The translations under genes were made by a program, and so were the position numbers. A model generated the notes under the pieces. It worked only from the letters and a program-made list of their open reading frames with translations. It did no database searches and was not told where the DNA came from. From positions 1 to 6,609 of the forward strand of contig JAFUQW010000109.1 in NCBI GenBank assembly GCA_017472115.1: a DNA stretch of 6,609 nucleotides, read 5' to 3'. Source of the DNA: Bacteroidales bacterium (GTDB lineage: Bacteria; Bacteroidota; Bacteroidia; Bacteroidales; UBA932). Positions 6,299-6,609 of this stretch are shown here, piece by piece. Position 1 is the stretch's first letter; each line of letters begins with the position of its first letter.

Positions 6299-6345
6299 TG
6301 TGACCTAATTTAGAAAAATGTGACATTTTGTGAAAAACTCTGTGA
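6299..6345 (+). repeat. Array of four TGTGA repeats upstream of the operon promoter
   Basis: TGTGA occurs at 6299, 6319, 6329 and 6341 on the plus strand; the first, second and fourth extend to TGTGAC. The start-to-start distances of 20, 10 and 12 bp are close to whole helical turns, so the sites would lie on about one face of the DNA. Short A or T runs alternate between them and may bend the helix. The array could be an activator binding region for the operon or arm sites of a recombinase; which one cannot be told from sequence alone. Confidence 0.5.
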
Positions 6346-6433
6346 CTACAAGGCAATGCGTCCATACATTGACATCGCAGAAAAGACCAAAGCCGATGCA
6401 ATGAAACAGATCGACGATGCTTGGGGAATGTAA
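6341..6433 (+). pseudogene. Remnant of a tyrosine recombinase C-terminus (tentative)
   Basis: A plus-strand frame open only from 6314 ends at TAA (6431-6433). Its last 30 residues, including DYKAMRPYIDIAEKTKADAM, read like a real protein tail. The pattern MxPYIxIxxxxKxxAM resembles the extreme C-terminus, after the catalytic Tyr region, of Bacteroidales phage-type integrases as I remember them. The residues before it (KNVTFCEKL) look like non-coding sequence, so the body of the gene is absent and no catalytic residues remain. The remnant lies between the divergent fimbrial promoter and a DUF1016 gene, with which such recombinases often associate. An internal ATG at 6356 could express only a 25-residue peptide. 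The identity is recalled, not searched. Confidence 0.4.
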
Positions 6434-6471
6434 GAAAAGTTTAAATTTGCACTATATATAATATAAGGTAT

Positions 6472-6475
6472 AGGA
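6472..6475 (+). promoter_or_regulatory. Ribosome-binding site of the DUF1016 gene
   Basis: AGGA lies 5 nt before the ATG at 6481. Upstream, TTTG at 6446-6449 could be a -33 element, but no convincing TAnnTTTG follows at the right spacing, only an AT-rich tract (6453-6466). A promoter here is therefore possible but not called. Confidence 0.4.
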
Positions 6476-6480
6476 CGGAC

Positions 6481-6609
6481 ATGAAGACAACAGAAATTAC
6501 TGACGCAAACGTAACTGAACTGTTTGATAAGATAACAGCTCTGATTGAGGAAGCCAGACAAAGAGTTTCGACTACTGTCAATATTGCAGAGGTGTACACA
6601 AAATACAAT
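6481..6609 (+). CDS. DUF1016/YhcG-family PDDEXK nuclease, N-terminal fragment
   Basis: An ATG with AGGA 5 nt upstream opens a frame of 43 codons that continues past the right edge. The segment ALIEEARQRVSTTVN followed by I-A-E-V-Y-T-K-Y-N matches the start of the DUF1016 N-terminal domain of YhcG-like proteins, in which an I-G-[RK] motif normally follows at once. In full-length members a PDDEXK nuclease domain lies at the C-terminus; it is outside this window and cannot be checked. In Bacteroidales these genes often stand near type I restriction-modification genes or recombinases. The gene is oriented away from the fimbrial operon and is probably functionally unrelated to it. Confidence 0.72.
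   Translation, partial: MKTTEITDANVTELFDKITALIEEARQRVSTTVNIAEVYTKYN

Noticed and set aside
6245..6480. Invertible promoter flanked by inverted repeats, as in many Bacteroides surface loci
   Set aside because: I looked for inverted copies flanking the promoter and found only direct TGTGA repeats; no GTCACA occurs on the plus strand in this region.
6346..6561. 71-codon minus-strand frame at the right end
   Set aside because: It crosses the recombinase remnant and the DUF1016 start on the opposite strand and shows no signal or motif.

Overview
The window is a piece of a Bacteroidales (Bacteroidota) chromosome. The evidence is a minus-strand run of fimbrillin-type surface lipoproteins (type V pili of the FimA/Mfa class), a DUF3575 outer-membrane protein, a DUF5119 lipoprotein, and a promoter element of the Bacteroides TAnnTTTG type. 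The exact genus cannot be read from the sequence. Most of the window is roughly half G+C, but the gene for the probable major pilin is visibly AT-rich.

Layout, in the direction of transcription (right to left): a promoter and strong ribosome-binding site near 6250-6300. Next comes an OmpA-like/DUF3575 protein (4934-6244), then a DUF5119 lipoprotein (3855-4937, 4-nt ATGA overlap). After a 104-nt leader carrying a dispersed repeat comes the probable major fimbrillin (2572-3750). A strong hairpin separates it from three more fimbrillin-family lipoproteins (1557-2510, 464-1564 and 1-462). These three are packed with an 8-nt overlap and a 1-nt gap, and the last runs off the left edge. The order matches an exported pilus operon: an outer-membrane/periplasmic accessory protein first, then an accessory or anchor lipoprotein, the stalk pilin, and minor or tip pilins last.

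Right of the promoter the strand flips. A short plus-strand remnant (6341-6433) resembles the C-terminal tail of a Bacteroidales tyrosine recombinase. It is followed by the start of a DUF1016/YhcG-type PDDEXK nuclease gene (6481 to the edge).

The points most worth attention concern variable expression. There are two separate 8-bp G tracts, one inside the promoter and one inside the first gene, where loss of a single G gives an immediate stop. A set of TGTGA repeats spaced at about 10-bp intervals lies just upstream of the promoter. The main pilin changes base composition sharply at its predicted protease maturation site. The C-terminal V-[DE]-E-W strand motif is shared by the DUF5119 protein and two pilins but is missing from a third pilin.
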